From Microtetraspora malaysiensis (GTDB lineage Bacteria > Actinomycetota > Actinomycetes > Streptosporangiales > Streptosporangiaceae): 64,000 bases of DNA. The position numbers were made by a program, and so were the translations under genes. The notes beneath the pieces are model-generated. The model had not been told where the DNA came from and searched no databases. It saw only the letters and a list, made by a program, of their open reading frames with translations. Below, piece after piece: positions 1-8,645 of this stretch; the first letter of the stretch is position 1; the number at the start of each line of letters is the position of its first letter. The stretch spans positions 34,416 through 98,415 of the forward strand of contig NZ_BBYJ01000031.1 of NCBI RefSeq assembly GCF_001528665.1, written 5' to 3'.

Positions 1-176
1 TGAAGGTGACCGAGAGCGAGCTGGCCGCCCGCCGGGAGAAGCTGCTCGCCGAGCTCGGCGGCTACCGTCCGCGCGACCGCAACCGGCCGGTGTCGGCGGC
101 GCTCCAGGCGTACGCGGCCCTGACCACCTCCGCCTCGACGGGGGCCTCCAGGGACATCTCGCAGCTCTCTCGCTAG
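1..176 (+). CDS. ilvD: Dihydroxy-acid dehydratase, C-terminal end (cut by window start)
   Basis: The open frame runs from the window edge to a TAG at 174-176 and gives the last 57 residues of a protein. The tail [17 protein letters not shown] followed by [11 protein letters not shown] matches the end of the long, E. coli-type IlvD, whose tail has the pattern LRAYASLATSADKGAVRD. That enzyme dehydrates dihydroxy-isovalerate and dihydroxy-methylvalerate in valine, leucine and isoleucine synthesis and uses an iron-sulfur cluster. The active site lies outside the window, so the call rests only on the C-terminal signature. A related sugar-acid dehydratase of the IlvD/Edd family is the main alternative. 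A strong hairpin follows 17 bases after the stop. Confidence 0.82.
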   Translation, partial: KVTESELAARREKLLAELGGYRPRDRNRPVSAALQAYAALTTSASTGASRDISQLSR

Positions 177-192
177 TCGGTCTTCCGTCATA

Positions 193-228
193 CGGAGGGG
201 ATCGGGGCGGCCGCCCCGGTCCCCTCCG
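193..228 (+). terminator. Long GC hairpin terminator after ilvD
   Basis: CGGAGGGGA and TCCCCTCCG pair as outer arms and CGGGGCG pairs with CGCCCCG inside them. Together they make an almost perfect 16-bp stem with a single mismatched pair and a two-base loop. There is no T-tract, which is common for actinobacterial terminators. It lies 17 bp after the ilvD stop. Confidence 0.75.
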
Positions 229-333
229 GCCGTTGCAGGGCGCTTCGGGGACGGGCTCGCTGAGAGGGGACAATCACCTCTCCGCCGACCACGCGTTCGA
301 AAAAATGTCAGTCGGTGGAGGTAAAATTATGGT

Positions 334-810
334 ATGGCCAACGTCATTAGGAACACCCTGACGACCGCTGAGCTCGCCGCACTGGCCCTGTCCCTGGCCC
401 ACCTCGGGACCGGCCCACAGTCCGTCACCGCCCGCCGCGGGCTGCGCCACGCCTTCCAGCACCTCGACCTGAACGACGACGTCACCGCCACCACCCTGAC
501 CACGCTGACCACGCCGCTCCCCACCGACGTCGCCCGGCGCGCCAGGGTGATCGCCAACGCGATCACCGCCCGGCTGGTGCTCCAGATCCAGTACCGCGAC
601 GCCACCGGCCGGATGACCACCCGGAACGTCGAGCCGGTCACCTTCATGGCCCACCGCGACCACTGGTACCTCGTGGGCTGGTGCCGGATGCGGAGCGGGA
701 TCCGGGCGTTCCGGCTCGACCGCGTCGCCGCGGTGGAGCCCACCGACCTGCCGGCCCGCCCCCACCTTCCCGAGCGTTACCTGCCGTTCCAGCGCCGCGC
801 CGCGGCCTGA
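334..810 (+). CDS. WYL-domain protein without the usual N-terminal HTH
   Basis: 158 residues. The C-terminal half is a WYL domain: W111-Y112-L113 in RDHWYLVGWCR, followed by RAFRLDR at about 124-130. Such domains sense ligands or nucleic acid in YafY/DeoR-like regulators. Residues 9-60 resemble the linker helices (TTAELAALALSLAHL) that normally follow the DNA-binding domain. Full-length regulators of this family are about 310-330 residues, so the winged HTH and the WCX extension are missing. A TAAAAT -10 element at 322-327 sits 6 bases before the ATG, so the mRNA is probably leaderless. A GGAGG at 317-321 is too far away to serve this ATG. It may be a stand-alone ligand-binding modulator or the remnant of a larger regulator. 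Confidence 0.7.
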   Translation: MANVIRNTLTTAELAALALSLAHLGTGPQSVTARRGLRHAFQHLDLNDDVTATTLTTLTTPLPTDVARRARVIANAITARLVLQIQYRDATGRMTTRNVEPVTFMAHRDHWYLVGWCRMRSGIRAFRLDRVAAVEPTDLPARPHLPERYLPFQRRAAA

Positions 811-816
811 GTCCGG

Positions 817-1026
817 TCAGCCGCAGCAACCGCCACCGCAGCAACCGCCGCCGCCACCGCTGGGACGCGGGGCGGCGGCGCCGCCCGTGACGGCCACGGT
901 CGAGAGCAGCTTCACCGTGTCGTCGTGTCCCGAGGGACAGGTGGCGGGCGCGTTCGCCTCGGCCATGGACCTGTTCAGCTCGAAGGTCGATCCGCAGGAG
1001 CGGCAACGGTAGTCATAACGAGGCAT
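817..1026 (-). CDS. FmdB-family zinc ribbon protein
   Basis: 69 residues, starting MPRYDYRCRSCGSTFEL. This is the classic FmdB/putative regulatory zinc-ribbon start. C8, C11, C30 and H34 are likely zinc ligands (CRSC and CPSGH). The tail is Gly/Cys-rich (GGGGGCCGGGCCG), as in many actinobacterial members. The role of the family is poorly known; members often sit beside formamidase, acetyltransferase or ribosome-related genes. A TACGCT -10-like hexamer six bases before the ATG suggests leaderless transcription. It is convergent with the WYL gene, with only 6 bp between stops. Confidence 0.85.
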   Translation of the reverse strand: MPRYDYRCRSCGSTFELNRSMAEANAPATCPSGHDDTVKLLSTVAVTGGAAAPRPSGGGGGCCGGGCCG

Positions 1027-1173
1027 GTCCGTAGCGTACGGCCTCGTTCAGGACGGTGGGGTCGAGCCGGGTCACCACCTGGACCAACGGCCGCGACTCG
1101 GACAGCTCGCCCGTCGCGTCACGGCGGCGACCTGCGTGCGGCCGAAGACCCGGACCGGGTGGGCCGGGGCCCC

Positions 1174-2001
1174 TCAGCGGAAGCTGATGGAGGCGTAGTC
1201 GGCCACGGGTTCGTACCCCAGGGCCTGATAGATGGAGTTCGAACGCGGGTTGGCCAGGTCGGCGAAGAGCAGTACCTCTGCGGCCCCCTCGTCCAGCGCC
1301 TTCCTGGTCACGGCGTACGTGACGGCCGAGCCGTACCCCTGGCCGCGGAACTCCGGCGGCGTGTAGACCGGCCCCACCCGTGACATCCCGGCGATGGGTG
1401 TCGAGACGCAGGCCAGCGCGACGGGACGGCCGCCGTCCTCCCACCACACGAGCTCGTTCCTGTTGATCCGGGCCGCGACCACCGGGGTGGGGTCGGCGCT
1501 CACCTCCACGTCGGCCTCCACCTCGAACTCCCGGATCCACTGGACCGCCCGCGGCATGTCGGCGGCGACGGCCGTACGGGCCGCGCCCGGGACGCTGGGC
1601 GGGACCGGGGTCCCGAGCCGGTAGAGGCGATCGGAGCGGCGGCCCCGCTCGGGCTCCCACCAGGCGCGGGCGAACGCCTCCGCCTGCGCAACGGGACCGT
1701 TGACGCCGGGCAGCGATCTGCCGAGGGCGATCAGCTCGCTCACCAGGGACGGGATGGCGGCCAAGGGGATGGCGGCGAGCAGCAGCGGATAGGGGGCGGT
1801 GTGGATCACCGCCCCCTCCACCGAACCTGCCTCGGTGAACCACCCCATGAGCGGATTCTCCGAGAACTGGCCGCTCCGCAGGCTCCGGAGCACGGTCAGC
1901 GCCGCCGTGTTGCGCACCGGGTCGCGCAGCAGCCAGCCCTCGGCCGCCACGGCGAAGGTCTCCGCGTCGGCGGTGAAGGTCCACGTCGGTTTGCCGGCCA
2001 T
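1174..2001 (-). CDS. GNAT-family N-acetyltransferase
   Basis: 275 residues. The C-terminal 110 residues form a GNAT fold with the acetyl-CoA loop FRGQGYGSAVT and the closing strand NPRSNSIYQALGYEPVADY. The N-terminal 150 residues look like a second, degenerate GNAT-like half. It probably acetylates a small molecule or amine; the substrate cannot be read from the sequence. It lies 12 bp downstream of the HNH gene on the same strand and is probably co-transcribed. The 140 bp between its end and fmdB hold only the fmdB promoter. Confidence 0.85.
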   Translation of the reverse strand: MAGKPTWTFTADAETFAVAAEGWLLRDPVRNTAALTVLRSLRSGQFSENPLMGWFTEAGSVEGAVIHTAPYPLLLAAIPLAAIPSLVSELIALGRSLPGVNGPVAQAEAFARAWWEPERGRRSDRLYRLGTPVPPSVPGAARTAVAADMPRAVQWIREFEVEADVEVSADPTPVVAARINRNELVWWEDGGRPVALACVSTPIAGMSRVGPVYTPPEFRGQGYGSAVTYAVTRKALDEGAAEVLLFADLANPRSNSIYQALGYEPVADYASISFR

Positions 2002-2013
2002 CCGGGTCCTGGG

Positions 2014-2523
2014 TCAGGCGGCGGACTGGGCGAGGTAAGGCGCCCACTGCGGGTCACCGTCGAACTGCGCGCCGATGAGCCGCCAATGGGCGCCGTGCGG
2101 CACCACCGGGGTGACGCGCAGCGTCCACCCGAGGTCCTCAAGCAGCCGGTCCGCCTTGCGGTGGTTGCACGGCATGCAGGAGGCGACGCAGTTCTCCCAG
2201 GTGTGGGGACCGCCCTTGGAGCGGGGGATGACATGGTCGATGGTCTCGGCCCGCTGCCCGCAGTACGCGCAGCGGAAGTCGTCCCGCCGCATGAGCGCGG
2301 CCCGCGTGAGCGGGATGCGAGACCGATATGGGATGCGGACATAACGCGTCAGCCGGATCACCGACGGCACGTCGAGGGTGCGGCTGGCCGAACGCAGCAC
2401 CGCCCCCCGTCCGTCCTGATGAACGACCTCCGCCTTGTCGCGCAGCACCAGGATGACCGCCCGGTGCAAGGACAGCGTGGTCAACGGCTCGTAGGTGGCA
2501 TTGAGAAGGAGTACTTGGCGCAT
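2014..2523 (-). CDS. HNH endonuclease family protein
   Basis: 169 residues. A CAYC zinc knuckle, then TIDHVIPRSKGGPHTWENCV and CMPCNHRKADR, form a complete HNH beta-beta-alpha metal site. The N-terminal stretch MRQVLLLNATYEPLTTL is the conserved opening of the actinobacterial chromosomal HNH family. Members are widespread and not linked to introns or phages here, and their target is unknown. The SD GAAGGAGGT lies 5-6 bases before the ATG. An inverted repeat (2539-2566) sits in its leader. Confidence 0.88.
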   Translation of the reverse strand: MRQVLLLNATYEPLTTLSLHRAVILVLRDKAEVVHQDGRGAVLRSASRTLDVPSVIRLTRYVRIPYRSRIPLTRAALMRRDDFRCAYCGQRAETIDHVIPRSKGGPHTWENCVASCMPCNHRKADRLLEDLGWTLRVTPVVPHGAHWRLIGAQFDGDPQWAPYLAQSAA

Positions 2524-2839
2524 CAGCCGACCTCCTTCGCCATCTCGTGAGCCGGGCTGAGATGGCGCGGGAGCACGGCTGTGCGCCCTGGTTGTGGTCC
2601 CGTCGGTTGGGACCCGGGTGCTTCCGTCACAGGGACCTCCGCCGGACGGTCCAGCGGATGGTCACCACGGCACCGCCCTCCACCAAAGTGTGGCCTTTGC
2701 CGCGCCCCATCCGCCACCCCATAAAGCGCGAGTGAGGTTCACGATTGGGACGCCTGTTGACGTTTATCCCCTTTCGAGGCTCTTTTTACTCCTGACGAGC
2801 GGCGCGCTCCTGTCGGCGACCTGCTTTAAAGTGCGAGGC
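2524..2839. other. Divergent intergenic region, HNH / prolyl oligopeptidase
   Basis: 316 bp between divergent genes, with no convincing gene. It contains the HNH leader with an inverted repeat, GCCATCTC (2539-2546) and GAGATGGC (2559-2566). A TTGACG -35-like hexamer at 2757-2762 has no good -10 partner. A TAAAGT hexamer at 2827-2832, seven bases before the peptidase ATG, fits a leaderless promoter. Confidence 0.5.
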
Positions 2840-4897
2840 ATGACCGGACTGTCGTATCCACCCGCCCGCCGCGACGACATCGTCGACGACCTGCACGGAA
2901 CCCCTGTCCCCGACCCCTACCGATGGCTGGAGGACGCGGACGCCCCGGCCACCAAGGAGTGGCTGGACGCGCAGGACGACCTCTTCAAGAGCGCGGAGCT
3001 GCCCGACCGCGAGCGCTTCCGTGAGCGTGTCGCCGCACTGCTGCGCTCCGGCTCGGTCGGTCCGCCCGCATGGCGCGGCGAGCGGCGGTTCTTCATGCGC
3101 CGCACGCCCGACCAGGAGCACGCGGTCCTGTACGTGGCGGACGGTCAAGGCGAGCGGGCGCTGATCGACCCGATGGCGCTCGACCCCTCGGGGCTGACCA
3201 CCCTGGACTCCTACCAGCCGGACAAGGAGGGTGCCCGCCTCGCGTACCAGATCTCGGTCGGCGGCGACGAGGAGTCCCGGCTCCATGTGCTCGACGTCGA
3301 GACGGGGGAGGTCATCGAGGGGCCGATCGACCGGTGCCGCTACTCCCCCATCGCCTGGTTGCCCGGCGGCGAGGCGTTCTACTACGTGCGCAAGCTGGCG
3401 CCGTCGGAGGTCCCCGAGGGCGAGGAGCAGTTCCACCGGCGGGTCTACCTGCACCGGGTCGGCACTTCTCCGGACGGCGACGTGCTGATCTTCGGCGAAG
3501 GGCTGGAGAAGACGAACTACTACGGCGTCTCGGTCTCCCGCGACGGCCGCTGGCTGACCGTCTCCGCCGCGCAGGGCACGGCCCCGCGCAACGACCTGTG
3601 GGTGGCGGATCTGACCGCCTCGCCGCTCGAGGCGCCCGCGCTGGTCACCGTCCAGGAGGGCGTCGACGCGCAGACGGGCCTGCACTTCGGCCGTGACGGC
3701 CGGCTGTACGTGTTCACCGACCGTGACGCGCCCCGGGCCCGGATCTGCGTGACCTCGCCCGAGACGCCGACGTACGAGCACTGGCGCGACCTGATCCCCG
3801 AGGACTCCGAGGCGGTTCTCTCCGACTTCGCGATCCTCGATGACCTGGACGAGCCGGTCATGCTCGTCGGCTGGACCCGGCACGCCGTCTCCGAGATCGC
3901 GATCCACACGTTGGAGACGGGCGTCCGGATCGGCGAGGTGCCGACGCCCGGTCTCGGCTCCATCGGCGGCATCACCGAGCGCCCCGAGGGGGGCCACGAG
4001 GCGTGGTTCTCCTACACGGACAACACCACACCGCCGAGCGTCTACCGCTTCGACGCGCGCACCGGCGAGACGTCGCTCTGGGCCGCCTCACCCGGCGCGG
4101 TCGAGGTGCCCACGGTGAACACCGAGCAGGTGGTCTACCGTTCCAAGGACGGCACCGAGGTCCACATGCTGGTGATCTCCCGTGAGGGCTCCGGCCCCCG
4201 GCCCACCATCCTGTACGGCTACGGCGGCTTCGGCATCCCCATGACCCCGGGCTACTCCGGGTCGATCCTGGCCTGGGTCGAGGCGGGCGGCGTCTACGCC
4301 ATCGCCCAGCTCCGGGGCGGCGGCGAGCAGGGTGAGCAGTGGCACCGCGACGGCATGCTCGGCAACAAGCAGAACGTGTACGACGACCTGCACGCGGCGG
4401 CCGAGCACCTGATCGCGACGGGCGTGACGACGCCCGAGCAGCTCGGCATCTCCGGCGGCTCCAACGGCGGCCTGCTGGTCGGTGCGGCGCTCACCCAGCG
4501 GCCCGAGCTGTACGCCGCCGTGGTCTGCTCCGCGCCGCTGCTCGACATGATCCGCTACGAGAAGTTCGGTCTCGGCGAAACCTGGAACGTCGAGTACGGC
4601 TCCGCCTCCGTGCCGGAGGAGTTCGGCTGGCTTTGGAGTTACTCGCCCTACCATCACGTCCGCGAGGGCGTCTCCTATCCGGCGACGCTGTTCACGGTCT
4701 TCGCCTCCGACACCCGGGTCCATCCGCTGCACGCTTGGAAGATGACCGCCGCCCTGCAGCACGCCCAGGCCGCCGACCGCCCGATCCTGCTGCGCAACGA
4801 GGCAGAGGTCGGGCACGGCGCGCGCGCGGTGAGCCGGAGCGTCGATCTCGCGGCCGACCAGCTCGCCTTCCTCGCCCGGCACACCGGGCTCGCCTGA
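2840..4897 (+). CDS. Prolyl oligopeptidase (S9A)
   Basis: 685 residues from the ATG at 2840, which begins MTGLSYPPARRDDIVDDLHG and then PVPDPYRWLED, the canonical POP start. The frame is open upstream, but that part has no family similarity. The N-terminal beta-propeller is followed by an alpha/beta hydrolase domain. The catalytic triad is Ser541 in GGSNGG, Asp624 in ASDTRVHP and His659 in EVGHGAR. It cleaves short peptides after proline. No signal peptide is present, so it is cytoplasmic. There is no usable SD, since GAGG lies 1 base from the ATG. A TAAAGT -10 seven bases upstream suggests a leaderless message. Confidence 0.95.
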   Translation: MTGLSYPPARRDDIVDDLHGTPVPDPYRWLEDADAPATKEWLDAQDDLFKSAELPDRERFRERVAALLRSGSVGPPAWRGERRFFMRRTPDQEHAVLYVADGQGERALIDPMALDPSGLTTLDSYQPDKEGARLAYQISVGGDEESRLHVLDVETGEVIEGPIDRCRYSPIAWLPGGEAFYYVRKLAPSEVPEGEEQFHRRVYLHRVGTSPDGDVLIFGEGLEKTNYYGVSVSRDGRWLTVSAAQGTAPRNDLWVADLTASPLEAPALVTVQEGVDAQTGLHFGRDGRLYVFTDRDAPRARICVTSPETPTYEHWRDLIPEDSEAVLSDFAILDDLDEPVMLVGWTRHAVSEIAIHTLETGVRIGEVPTPGLGSIGGITERPEGGHEAWFSYTDNTTPPSVYRFDARTGETSLWAASPGAVEVPTVNTEQVVYRSKDGTEVHMLVISREGSGPRPTILYGYGGFGIPMTPGYSGSILAWVEAGGVYAIAQLRGGGEQGEQWHRDGMLGNKQNVYDDLHAAAEHLIATGVTTPEQLGISGGSNGGLLVGAALTQRPELYAAVVCSAPLLDMIRYEKFGLGETWNVEYGSASVPEEFGWLWSYSPYHHVREGVSYPATLFTVFASDTRVHPLHAWKMTAALQHAQAADRPILLRNEAEVGHGARAVSRSVDLAADQLAFLARHTGLA

Positions 4898-4986
4898 CCG
4901 GCGGGTACGGCCGGGCCTGACCGGGCCCGGCCGTACCCCACGCCCCCGTGCCGACGGAGCGCGGACGTAGCGGCCGGGCCGGCCCC

Positions 4987-5835
4987 CTATCGGGGGAAGA
5001 CGATGGTCTTGTGGCCGTCGAGCAGCACCCGGTGCTCGGTGTGCCACCGGACCGCGCGGGCCAGCGCCTGCCGTTCGACATCGCGGCCGATCGCGGCGAG
5101 GTCCTCGGGCGAGTGGGTGTGGTTGACCCGCGCGACCTCCTGCTCGATGATCGGCCCCTCGTCCAGGTCGTGCGTCACGTAGTGGGCGGTCGCGCCGATC
5201 AGCTTGACCCCCCGCGCGTACGCCTGGTGGTACGGCTTGGCGCCCTTGAACGACGGCAGGAACGAGTGGTGGATGTTGATCACTCGTCCCGCCAGCTTGG
5301 CGCACAGGTCCTCCGAGAGCACCTGCATGTATCGGGCCAGCACCACCAGATCGGCCTGGTAGTGCTCGACCAGCGCGAGGATCTCGGCCTCCTGCCGCGG
5401 CTTGGTCTCCGGCGTGACCGGCAGGTGGTGGTAGTCGATGCCGTACGACTGGGTGAGCGGCCGCAGGTCGGGGTGGTTGGAGGCGACCGCGACGATCTCG
5501 ATGTTCAGCAGGCCGGAGCGCGCCCGGTAGAGCAGGTCGTTGAGGCAGTGGTCGAACTTACTGACCAGCACCAGCACCCGCGGCTTGACCGCCTGGTCGA
5601 AGAGCTGAAGGTCCATGCCGTACTCGGGCGCCAGCGCGGTGAAGGCCGCGCGCAGGTCGTCGAGCGGGAGGTCGCCGGTGAACTGGACGCGCATGAAGAA
5701 GCGGTTGGCGACGGGGTCCCCGAACTGCTGGCTCTCGGTGATGTTGCAGCCGTGCCCGGCCAGCAGCCCCGAGACGGCGGCGACCACACCGGGACGGTCC
5801 GGACAGGAGAGGGTCAGCACATAGTCAGCAGTCAT
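4987..5835 (-). CDS. purU: Formyltetrahydrofolate deformylase
   Basis: 282 residues, the usual PurU length. An N-terminal ACT domain (YVLTLSCPDRPGVVAAVSGL) senses methionine/glycine in the family. It is followed by a formyltransferase fold with NIHHSFLPSFKGAKPYHQAY and the THDLDEGPIIEQ Asp. It hydrolyses 10-formyl-THF to THF and formate, balancing one-carbon units for purine synthesis. A TATCAT hexamer about 40-45 bp upstream could be the -10, and AAGGATCAAGGC precedes the ATG as the SD. It is convergent with the peptidase gene. Confidence 0.96.
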   Translation of the reverse strand: MTADYVLTLSCPDRPGVVAAVSGLLAGHGCNITESQQFGDPVANRFFMRVQFTGDLPLDDLRAAFTALAPEYGMDLQLFDQAVKPRVLVLVSKFDHCLNDLLYRARSGLLNIEIVAVASNHPDLRPLTQSYGIDYHHLPVTPETKPRQEAEILALVEHYQADLVVLARYMQVLSEDLCAKLAGRVINIHHSFLPSFKGAKPYHQAYARGVKLIGATAHYVTHDLDEGPIIEQEVARVNHTHSPEDLAAIGRDVERQALARAVRWHTEHRVLLDGHKTIVFPR

Positions 5836-5904
5836 GCCTTGATCCTTGGGTTTCTTGGCGCTCTCGCCTCAAACTGAGCATGATACCGCCCCCGCGGCTT
5901 CGGC

Positions 5905-7911
5905 TCAGCTCTCCACGTCGATGCCCGGATCGAGTTCCCGTGCCCGCGTCAGATCGGCGGCGGCCTCGTCCGACCGGCCGAGGTCGCGCAGGGCGACCGC
6001 ACGGTTGGCGTACAGGGCGGCGTCCTCGCCGAGCTCGATGGCCCGGGTCAGATCCGCCACGGCGCCGTCGAGATCACCCGTCTGGTAGCGCAGGATCGCC
6101 CGGTTCGCCCATGCCCCGGCGAGGCCCGGATCCCGCGCCAGCGCCGTATCGAACGCCGCCCGGGCCTCGCCGTACCGGCCGGCGGCGGTTTCGAGCTGGC
6201 CGAGCACGCCGTGCAGGTGCGGGTTGCCCGGGTCGATCACCAGCCCCGCCTCGACGTCGCGCCGGGCCGCCTCGTCCTCGTCGAGCATCACCAGGACACC
6301 CGCGCGGTTCACATAGGCGTCCAGGAAGGCCGGGTCCAGCTCCAGAACGTGGTCCAGGTCGGCCAGGGCCGCGTCCAGGTCACCGGCGGACAGAAGCAGT
6401 TCGGCCCGGTTGTAGTACGCCTCGGGCAGGGGCGGGCCGAGCCTGATCGCGGTCTCGTAGTCGGCGAGCGCGTCCTGCGGCCGGCCCATCGCGAGCAGCA
6501 GGTTGCCGCGATCCAGATAGTGGTCGGGGAACGCGGGATCGATCGCGACGGCCCGGTCGAAGTCCTCCAGCGCGTCCGCACGCCGGCCGGCCCGGGCCAG
6601 GAGCTGCGCCCGGTTGGCGAACAGCACCATCCGGTGCTGGGGATGGGCGTCCGGGGCGAGATCCCGCTCGGCCAGCTCGATCGCCGACTCGACCAGGCGC
6701 AGCGCCTCGTCGATCCGGCCCTGCCGCAGCTCGATCAGCGCCCGCCCGTTGCGGTCGAAGCCGAGCTTGAAGGCACGCTCCCGGCGGTCCGGCAGCAGCG
6801 TCGAGACGGCGATCGCCTCGTTGATCCACCCCATGGCCCGGCCGAGGTCGCGCCGCGCCGGGTCGGGGTCGCGGGCGTCCAGCATGGCCGTGCCGTACGC
6901 GGCCGCGGCGTGGACGGCGGGGTCCACGCTGGCGCGGCGGGCGCTCTCGTAGATCTCGAACGCCTCCGCCCGGCGGCCGATCCCCGCCAGCGCGGTCGCC
7001 GTGCGGTGCGCGAAGCGCCACCAAAGGTCGGATCCGGGAGCGGCCAGACGCAGCCCGCGCGGGCCGAGCTCGGCCACGGCGTGCAGGAAGCCCTCGCCGA
7101 CGCAGTGGTCCACCGCCGTCCACAGCGCGGCCAGCGCGGCCTCCCGGTCGCCGCCCAGCTCCCGGTGGTACGGCACCGCCCCCAGCAGGTGCTCGCCGGT
7201 CAGCTCAGCCGCCCTCCGGTCGTGCGCCCGGGCCCGCTCCGCCGGCGGCAGCGCCAGATAGGCCGCGTACGCCCGAGGGTCGTCGGTGGTGCCGTCCGAG
7301 GCGATGAAGTTCTCGGCGTAGTCGTCGACGCGGATGCCGGTGTCGTCCTCCGCGGGCGGCGCCGTGACCAGGACGACGTCCGTCTCGCTCCATCCGTCGG
7401 GTGACGTGGGCGCGCCCACGGCCACGGTCAGGGCGGGAACACGGCGCATGAGCACGGCCAGCAGCTCACGATCGGTGGCGTCGGCCTCGTGGACGTTGTC
7501 GACGCGCAACGCGCGCGGCCCGTCCAGACAGTCCCGTACGAACTCGGCGATGCCGTTGGCGAGGCGCAGCGTCCGCCGGGGGGCCGGCACCAGGATCCGC
7601 TCGTCCTCGTGGAGGCCGTCGCTCAGCGGCTCCGCCTGGGACGGCACGAGCGGCCGGAGGTCGGGGGCGGCGGCCCGGATCGCGACGGCGTACGCGGCGA
7701 CCAGGTCGGGGGCGCGCTCCAGCGCGGCTGGGACGAGCGCACGCAGCAGCGCGCCACCGATGGTGTAGGGGCCGCGCACCCGTCGATGCCCATTGATCAG
7801 GGGCGCCACGGGCGGAGGAAGCTCCAGGGCGTGGAGGGCGGCCAGGCGATCACGGGAATGCCTCCCCCGGACCCAGATTGCGCGGCCGTTCTGCCGAGGG
7901 CTCCAGGTCAC
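5905..7911 (-). CDS. TPR protein with STAND-like N-terminal region
   Basis: 668 residues from the GTG at 7911-7909. The frame is open further upstream, but this GTG overlaps the stop of the small upstream gene as GTGA, which fixes the start. The N-terminal 230 residues contain a conserved-looking GPYTIGGALLRALVP and a Walker-B-like stretch, RALRVDNVHEADATDRELL, typical of STAND ATPases. No Walker A lysine is visible, so nucleotide binding is doubtful. Residues from about 270 to the end are TPR repeats (for example YLDRGNLLLAMGRPQDALADYETAI). It probably acts as a peptide- or protein-sensing scaffold. I do not recognise a named family. Coupling to the 24-residue peptide suggests they work together. 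Confidence 0.8.
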   Translation of the reverse strand: MTWSPRQNGRAIWVRGRHSRDRLAALHALELPPPVAPLINGHRRVRGPYTIGGALLRALVPAALERAPDLVAAYAVAIRAAAPDLRPLVPSQAEPLSDGLHEDERILVPAPRRTLRLANGIAEFVRDCLDGPRALRVDNVHEADATDRELLAVLMRRVPALTVAVGAPTSPDGWSETDVVLVTAPPAEDDTGIRVDDYAENFIASDGTTDDPRAYAAYLALPPAERARAHDRRAAELTGEHLLGAVPYHRELGGDREAALAALWTAVDHCVGEGFLHAVAELGPRGLRLAAPGSDLWWRFAHRTATALAGIGRRAEAFEIYESARRASVDPAVHAAAAYGTAMLDARDPDPARRDLGRAMGWINEAIAVSTLLPDRRERAFKLGFDRNGRALIELRQGRIDEALRLVESAIELAERDLAPDAHPQHRMVLFANRAQLLARAGRRADALEDFDRAVAIDPAFPDHYLDRGNLLLAMGRPQDALADYETAIRLGPPLPEAYYNRAELLLSAGDLDAALADLDHVLELDPAFLDAYVNRAGVLVMLDEDEAARRDVEAGLVIDPGNPHLHGVLGQLETAAGRYGEARAAFDTALARDPGLAGAWANRAILRYQTGDLDGAVADLTRAIELGEDAALYANRAVALRDLGRSDEAAADLTRARELDPGIDVES

Positions 7912-7982
7912 CCTTTGTGAATCACGCTCGACGTTCCGGTGAGCCGCACCGTGCCGGGCTTGCGGATAATGATCTTCTTCAT
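7908..7982 (-). CDS. 24-residue basic peptide gene coupled to the TPR gene
   Basis: ATG at 7982-7980, TGA at 7910-7908. The peptide starts MKKIIIRKPGTVRLT and ends VIHKG, with 7 basic and no acidic residues. An AAGAGG SD lies 4 bases before the ATG. Its stop overlaps the GTG of the TPR gene in the GTGA arrangement seen for many true gene pairs in this window. It is too short for most gene callers. There is no cleavage signal and no Cys, so it is not an obvious lanthipeptide precursor. It could be a secreted or intracellular signalling peptide sensed by the TPR domain, a RiPP-like substrate, or merely a leader ORF that controls translation. The function is unknown. Confidence 0.6.
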   Translation of the reverse strand: MKKIIIRKPGTVRLTGTSSVIHKG

Positions 7983-8032
7983 CGTGCCTCTTTTCCGTGA
8001 CACGGTCGCGCTTGGGTCCCCGTTCGCTTCGC

Positions 8033-8053
8033 GGGAGGCTTGTTCCGCCTCCC
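8033..8053 (-). promoter_or_regulatory. Hairpin in the leader of the peptide-TPR message
   Basis: GGGAGGC and GCCTCCC make a perfect 7-bp stem with a 7-base loop, about 50 bp before the peptide ATG. Further upstream, on the minus strand, TTGCGG and GATACT with a 16-base spacer could be the promoter. The hairpin could be an attenuator or the terminator of an unmapped transcript. Confidence 0.45.
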
Positions 8054-8138
8054 ACTCCGCTCACCGCGGCCCTCGCCGTTCATGACAAGGCATAAGTATC
8101 GACACGAATCGGTAATCCGCAAGGCCCGGCAGGGTGGT

Positions 8139-8645
8139 TTATCTGATTAATTGCGGTGAAACAACGGGAGTAAGGTATTTCTCCCCATAGAGCACTATGG
8201 CTGTGCCGCGCGTCTCCCGCCGGATCTCGCGCCAGCCGTACTTCCGATAGAGCTCGACGGCGGCCCCCTGCTGCAGGGTGGTGTCCCCGCGCAGCACGTG
8301 GTAGCCGAGCTCGCGGGCGCGTTCCTCCAGCCGTTCGAGGATCATCGCGCCGCAACCGCGGCGTTGGAACTCCGGATGGACCCGGAGCCGGCACATCTCC
8401 GCGGTCTCGTCGTCGACGCGGCGAAGACCGCCCATCGCGACGATCCGGCCGCCGCCCGGCTCCTCGCCGACCAGGAACTCGCCCCGATCGGCGAGGTACA
8501 CCGCCTGGATACGCGGGAAGTCGTCGTCGTAGTAGACGCCGTCACCCGGCATCAGGCCGACCTGGGCGAGGCCGATCTGGTGCAGCGCCAAGACCTCGTC
8601 GAGGTCCGACCAGCGGTAGCGGCGGATCCGGAGCGCCCCCGTCAC
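8139..8645 (-). CDS. GNAT-family N-acetyltransferase
   Basis: 168 residues from a GTG at 8645 that overlaps the stop of the upstream regulator gene (GTGA), so the two are translationally coupled. It has a compact single GNAT domain: EMCRLRVHPEFQRRGCGAMIL is motif A, and TTLQQGAAVELYRKYGWRE is the C-terminal motif. The longer upstream frame is only the shadow of the regulator. Pairing with an XRE/TPR regulator suggests that its expression, or the small molecule it modifies, is tied to that regulator. Confidence 0.85.
   Translation of the reverse strand: MTGALRIRRYRWSDLDEVLALHQIGLAQVGLMPGDGVYYDDDFPRIQAVYLADRGEFLVGEEPGGGRIVAMGGLRRVDDETAEMCRLRVHPEFQRRGCGAMILERLEERARELGYHVLRGDTTLQQGAAVELYRKYGWREIRRETRGTAIVLYGEKYLTPVVSPQLIR

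Noticed and set aside
1013..1125. Small minus-strand ORF ending in VRYGHASL upstream of fmdB
   Set aside because: It is the tail of a long shadow frame of the GNAT gene. It has no SD or start of its own and overlaps the fmdB start.
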